Below are positions 60,201-64,000 of a stretch of DNA of 64,000 nucleotides, one piece after another (the first letter of the stretch is position 1; the number at the start of each line of letters is the position of its first letter). The notes beneath the pieces are model-generated. The model saw only the letters and a list, made by a program, of their open reading frames with translations. It did not search any database and had not been told where the DNA came from. Both the position numbers and the translations under genes were made by a program. The DNA comes from Sternotherus odoratus (lineage: Eukaryota > Chordata > Testudines > Kinosternidae): the NCBI GenBank assembly GCA_032164245.1, contig JAVMKO010000010.1, forward strand, positions 29,772,189-29,836,188, in the 5' to 3' direction.

Positions 60201-62435
60201 GCTGTCTTATGTGCAGTTCAGCAAAAATAGAACTAAACTTAATTTTGCAGTCCTAAGTCCAGACCAGAACAATACTTGTTAAGAACTATAATAGTCCCTC
60301 TCTAAGTACTACCATAAGTTACAGTAGGATTAAATTTAAGAGATAGAAATGTGTATTTTGTATGAAAGTATTCTAAGGTAGAGCATTTAAAAAGATTTAT
60401 TTTAATCAATACCTTTAATCAACCAAAAAGACATTTCTTAATAGACAGTAATGGCACTTCAACTTCAGTTGAATTAATCTTAAATGTGCTGCTTTAGTTT
60501 TCCCTTTTCCAAAAGGCATGGATTCTTCTATGACCTAAGCACCATTTTCAGGGCAGTATTGAAGTGTCTATAAATATGAACGTGTCCACTTGGCTGTCTG
60601 GCCATATGGGTCTTCTAGCAGTTTGGGAGTCTCCCAACATTTCTCCATCCAGGGGTGACCTGTTGAGAAAACTGGCTTGCTTTGCCTCCTCTCCCATGTC
60701 TAGCCCTAGGCAAGCTGGCTTATTTGCTTCTGCCCCAGACATTTGCTCTCATGGGAGAGCAATGTGAATAACTTGGTGCACATGTATTATTATGAATTAT
60801 TTGTGTTACTGTAGTGCCTAGGAGATGTAGACATAGACCAGAGGCCCATTGTGGTAGGTGCTGTACTGGTATCTCATCTTCGTGCACTTTATATATAGTA
60901 TCTCTGTATGTACAGTATTTCCTATATGTATTATGGCTACAGTATTGTTACTGTCAGAACCATAATGTTGAATTTTATGTGCCCGATTCTTCTCTCACTT
61001 TCACTGGTGTAACTTTGTTGATTCAGATTTACACTAGAATAAGTGAGTGGAGAATTATTTTTCAACTGTGATGTTGCACCAACACGTTTCTTTTTCAAGT
61101 GATTGCTCATGTGCATTCCACAGTAGATGTGCATGCTCGCCACGTGTACCGGTGCCGGAAAGTTTGTCCCTTAGCAGTACCCTTAGGCCCGTGACCCCTG
61201 GAGTGGCACCACTGTGACGCACTATAAGGGACACCACACACTCCCCTACCCTCTGTATGTACATTATTTCCATGCATCAAATATTAGTATAACATTCTTA
61301 AGTTTGTTTCCATGCTTATAGCATCTTACTACAGAGGAACACAGAAAAAGACACTATTACTAACCATAGTAAAAAAAAAATCCTCATTGTTATATTAAAA
61401 AATTCCAACCTGGGTGTCAAATTCGGAGTCTGTCTGATATAGTTATCTGGCTCCCTTCTGAAGAATGCTTTTATTTAAATGTATTTGTTAGCCCTTCTGA
61501 TTGCAAAGAAAACCTTACCTAATAGGAACTTATATGATATTGCCTTTTTCTGAACCTGTAGGCCTACTGCCACAGGTAATTTTAATGACATATCAACTCT
61601 GAAATCTAATAATCACACTTGAAAATGTTTAGTCGTGTGCTTAATTTGCATGTACACTATAGCAGTTGTGTACACAAAATTGATAGACTATCTGTACAAA
61701 TAATCGTATTAAAAATGGGAAAGAAATGGTAGTCTTGAAAATGCCTTGCACATTTTTCCCTGATGTGATACTCAATGCAACAAACTTTACTTACATGTAG
61801 ATATAGCTACTACAGAACAGCCATATTCCACACTGAATATTTGTACAGGCCTCTGACTGATCTCTGGGAATTGTGCTATAGATCAAGTTAGCATATTGCT
61901 GAAAGGGTCCATTCCTCTGAGGTGTTAAATACTTTCATGTCCCAGGAAGTTGAAAGTGTTCAGCACCTTGCAAGGTCAGGCCCTGATTCTTTGGCTGCAA
62001 CTAAAGTATTCTGCCCTCTTCCCAAAATGAGTTTGACACCCTTGCTCTAACTCAAAGTGTAACAACAGAAAAATCTTGAATGTTTATGGAACTGGGATAA
62101 TAGAAAAATGTATACTATGGGCTAGCTTCTTCAGTCCTTATTCAGGCAGAAGTTCCATTGATATCACAATATCAATAGGACTTCTGCCTGAATCAGGACT
62201 GTAGGATTTGGCCCTGTATTTGTAAATGTTCTAGAATATTGAGCAATTCTTGTTTTTTGTTTTTGTTTTTTAGGTTGTTGAAGACTGGAAATTTATAGCT
62301 CAGGTGCTTGATCGAATGTTTTTATGGACTTTTCTTCTGGCTTCAATAATTGGATCAATTGGGTTGTTTATTCCTGTTATTTATAAATGGGCAAATATAA
62401 TAGTACCAGTCCACATTGGAAACACACACACTTAA
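45295..62435 (+). CDS. CHRNA5: Neuronal nicotinic acetylcholine receptor subunit alpha-5
   Basis: Coding exons are 45295-45451, 53813-53964, 55265-55309, 56316-56425, 58752-59583 and 62274-62435. All are GT-AG with consistent phases, giving 485 aa (human 468; the difference is mostly the N-terminal signal region). It is an accessory subunit of pentameric cation channels with alpha-3, alpha-4 and beta subunits in neuronal membranes. Visible are a hydrophobic signal peptide (about 18-40), the Cys-loop (Cys187-Cys201), the vicinal CysCys pair (251-252) preceded by Thr-Asp-Gly instead of the agonist-site Tyr, three membrane helices (about 266-289, 298-316, 331-353), the cytoplasmic loop, and a fourth helix in exon 6. 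The codon equivalent to human residue 398 encodes Asp. No disruption is seen. Confidence 0.98.
45660..46045 (+). repeat. 40-bp G-rich minisatellite in CHRNA5 intron 1
   Basis: The unit starts GATTTGGGGGAGGGGGATGT and continues AGGAGAGGGGGTCAGGGACA. It repeats about nine times with near identity; one copy lacks one G. The first and last copies are diverged. Confidence 0.95.
46060..49840 (+). other. CHRNA5 intron 1, unique part
   Basis: AT-rich sequence without recognised genes or repeats. The open frames are short and lack protein-like features. Confidence 0.45.
49840..50018. mobile_element. MITE-like fragment
   Basis: CCATACCAGCAAAAGCCC near 49895 and its partial complement CTTTTGCTGGTACAG near 49942 form a hairpin typical of a dispersed MITE. 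It directly abuts the Harbinger relic. Confidence 0.4.
50700..51420 (+). pseudogene. HARBI1-like nuclease relic
   Basis: Pieces in several frames match the nuclease at 10302-11635: [20 protein letters not shown], then [20 protein letters not shown] around the first Asp, [28 protein letters not shown], a [12 protein letters not shown] second Asp region and a final [11 protein letters not shown] stretch. Several frameshifts and stops make it non-functional. Confidence 0.8.
51584..51609. repeat. Poly(T) tract
   Basis: An uninterrupted run of 26 T directly follows the decayed nuclease. Confidence 0.95.
51892..52640 (-). pseudogene. MYB-like Harbinger protein relic
   Basis: The minus-strand frame 52266-51892 has the coiled-coil C-terminus ([31 protein letters not shown]) that parallels the MYB-like protein at 9541-10020. 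Upstream, 52640-52290 is a decayed acidic segment ending at a GTAAGTA donor near 52290. The exon order agrees with the intact element. Confidence 0.65.
54731..55004. mobile_element. Fold-back Penelope-like insertion with 17-bp TSD
   Basis: Identical 17-bp copies of CTATAAAATATACAAAG occur at 54731-54747 and 54988-55004. Between them, 54747-54840 is the near-perfect reverse complement of 54858-54950 around a 17-nt spacer. The remaining tail (GACTAACACGGCTACCTCTC) is the end of the same repeat family as at 19121. It lies in CHRNA5 intron 2. Confidence 0.88.
55310..56315 (+). other. CHRNA5 intron 3
   Basis: AT-rich, with no repeat or gene recognised. Confidence 0.5.
56873..57168. mobile_element. 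Palindromic MITE with TA target
   Basis: The ends CCGTATGTTCCGGCGTATAG and CTATACGCCGGAACATACGG are perfect inverted repeats, flanked by TA on both sides. The interior is also largely self-complementary (CAAAAAGCGC..GCGCTTTTTG). It is inserted in the TA-rich end of the repeat at 57171-58125. Confidence 0.85.
57171..58125 (+). repeat. Dispersed repeat with ACGCCGGGT end (copy 2, inverted)
   Basis: It starts with TA-rich DNA and AAAGTCAAATGGTGTATG, then ACACCGTTTGAGCTAGAGAC and CCCAGGGGTGAAATTCTTTA (complementary to 31730-31900). CTCCAACGGACCCCACACTC-type tandem units follow, and it ends CGAGCAACGCCGGGTATTTC. It lies in CHRNA5 intron 4 in the opposite orientation to copy 1. Confidence 0.82.
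59794..59871 (+). mobile_element. Short Penelope-like insertion with 12-bp TSD
   Basis: GCAGCCGTGTTAGTCTGTAT followed by a short tail is flanked by AAGTAAATTTTT at 59782-59793 and 59872-59883. It belongs to the same family as 19121 and 54748 and is severely truncated. It lies in CHRNA5 intron 5. Confidence 0.75.
61090..61265 (+). mobile_element. Isolated DIRS left terminal repeat fragment
   Basis: CAAGTGATTGCTCATGTGCATTCC and, further on, CCCCTGGAGTGGC and CACTATAAG keep the order and spacing of the left terminal repeat at 2966-3105, with many differences. No DIRS coding sequence is attached. Confidence 0.75.
62132..62201. repeat. Perfect-like hairpin, 33-bp arms
   Basis: The arm from CAGTCCTTATTCAGGCAGAA (62132) is the reverse complement of the arm ending TTCTGCCTGAATCAGGACTG, around a 4-nt spacer. 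It is likely a dispersed repeat fragment about 70 bp before the CHRNA5 exon 6 acceptor. Confidence 0.75.
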
Positions 62436-63640
62436 AATATTTGTGAGGTACCACTTGTGCAGTGAACATGATTCTTAAAAGGTACATGATAGTTCTATGT
62501 TCATGCAAATAGTGTGTATGGCACACTTAAAAACATTATAAACTTAAGTAAAAGGAATCATGCCCATATTTAAGCATGGCATTTTAGGACGTGCAATACC
62601 TACTGCTTAACTGTTAGCCTACTAATTCATTTCTAAATCTGGACAAAACCAAACACACCTTTTCAATCACTTGCATGTATTGTATGCCTCCCCTGCCCCC
62701 TATACAGTACATAGATAACTGATGAGAATGAAAGGTATTTAAAAAACTTTTTAGATGCTAATTGTTTTAGAATTGGCAAAACACTATATAAACTATACAC
62801 TTGTTAGGCAAGAGTTAAAAATTTAGTTAGCAGCTGAGGCAGAAATCCACATAACTAACAAGCAGACATACCAGAATCTCCTTGCTTCACACATTGTACT
62901 ACTGAGTGTTAAAAATGTGTAGATGTTTATGTATTAGAGCATTGTGGTTGGTTACTTAACTTTCTACAATGAGCAGAAGAGGATTTTAAGAGAATAAGTT
63001 CTTTTGAATGTTCTGAAAATTTGAGTTTTTAGAGTAAATTACAAATATTAACCATCTATTCTAATGCACTTGGTGTAATATGTAAATTAAAATAATCTAT
63101 GGTTCTATATTTGTCTTTATACATTTTCAGTGAACTACTACTATTTTGCACTTCTGAAATTTACCAAAAATAAACCTTGCAACAGGTATATAGTGTTGTT
63201 TCAGATAGGGGAAAAAGGCAAAAAATTAAGTACTTGTCCAAAGTTGCATATGAATTCTGAAATAATTCTGATTCCCAGACCTATGCTGTAACCACAAGAC
63301 TATACTTCCTCTCTAACATTCTTTGTTTTTTAAAATGATGATTGTAAGCTCTTATACAAAGCAAGAATTTGAGTCCTGGTTTCTGAAGAAAACTTGCTGA
63401 AAGCTGTTTTTTTTGCCTTTTTAACCAAATTCAGTTCATTCAGATTTCACACATTTAGTATCCACATTCTTAATAAAATAGTCTCCCTAGATTTTCTTCA
63501 CATTTGGACTCGTACATAAGTCTGAATGCTAAGAATTAAGCTTAGGTGGGAACACATACTTTGGTGTTTTTTTTAGCAATATTGGCAATTATATTTGCAC
63601 AATAGAACGCATGGAGTGAAAATTACAAATACAGGCATAA
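62436..63640 (+). other. CHRNA5: CHRNA5 3' UTR and flank
   Basis: AATAAA signals occur at 63169-63174 and 63473-63478. The first would give a 3' UTR of about 750 nt. No other feature is recognised. Confidence 0.6.
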
Positions 63641-63646
63641 ATATAT

Positions 63647-64000
63647 TGTAAGCGAGCCTTTGCCTGCTCGCTTCAAAAATGAGCTGGGAGCCCCTTGGTG
63701 CAAGCAGCAGTGTCCTTTTATTCCCCAGTGCACACCCACCACCACCCATTTACAGTGCTGTACAGACTATGCCCCTGGCTTGGCTGCCTAGGGGGACAGC
63801 TAACTCTCACAGCCAGCTATGAACAGCCACATTCTATTCTGCCCTGTTCACTTTACTTTCTTTTCTTTTCTTTTCTTCCCCTCCACCCCCCCGGTGACTT
63901 CCTTCCTGCCAGCTTTATCCTGGCCAGGAAGGCGCCCAGGTGGTTCACTCAAGCCCCACTCACCCTGGGGCCACACCCTGCTAGCCAATTAACTCCCCCA
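63647..64000 (-). mobile_element. Probable LTR running off the window
   Basis: It starts TGTAAGCGAGCC, contains a minus-strand AATAAA (near 63720), a (TTTTC)n run at 63856-63886 and C-rich sequence. No second boundary is visible. It could be a solo LTR in reverse orientation. Confidence 0.4.

Overview
This is vertebrate nuclear DNA, most likely from a turtle. Three host genes lie in the order and orientation HYKK > PSMA4 > CHRNA5, all on the + strand, matching the amniote block that is at 15q25 in human. The repeats also point to a turtle: CR1 LINE ends, a tRNA-derived SINE of the tortoise type, DIRS tyrosine-recombinase retrotransposons, Harbinger DNA transposons, Penelope-like repeats and many hAT and TA-target MITEs. 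The species assignment is inference.

Region 1-12000 is all mobile DNA. The 3' end of one DIRS element (1-830) abuts an 11.1 kb PIF/Harbinger transposon (879-11994) with matching terminal inverted repeats and a TAA target duplication. It carries a MYB/SANT-like gene (+), a HARBI1-like nuclease (-, two frameshifts) and an unrecognised antisense gene inside the MYB-like intron. A second DIRS element (2960-9269), with open gag-like, RT/RNase H and tyrosine recombinase frames, is inserted in an exon of that antisense gene; the reading frame on its two sides is in register.

Region 12000-25400 holds HYKK. Its four coding exons (377 aa) assemble with consistent phases. A TA-flanked Tigger-like element full of GC-rich tandem repeats ends 36 bp before its first coding exon. 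The introns hold a Penelope-like repeat with a hammerhead-like motif and MIR fragments; the 3' flank holds an LTR-like stretch and a CR1 end split by a solo LTR.

Region 25400-37700 is PSMA4: a CpG-rich promoter, a non-coding first exon, a 20-nt exon whose last three bases are the ATG, and seven further coding exons giving exactly 261 aa. A 1.6 kb hAT element with a perfect 8-bp target duplication sits about 0.1 kb after the polyadenylation signal.

Region 37700-64000 is intergenic DNA followed by CHRNA5. Its six coding exons (485 aa) span 45295-62435 and encode a complete nicotinic receptor alpha-5 subunit. Its introns hold a 40-bp minisatellite, a decayed Harbinger copy, a fold-back Penelope-like insertion with a 17-bp target duplication, and a repeat that is an inverted relative of one in PSMA4. 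The window ends in a probable LTR.

The three host genes are functionally unrelated: lysine catabolism, the 20S proteasome and a neuronal ion channel. The window's unusual content is its layered mobile DNA, especially the Harbinger third gene and its DIRS insertion.
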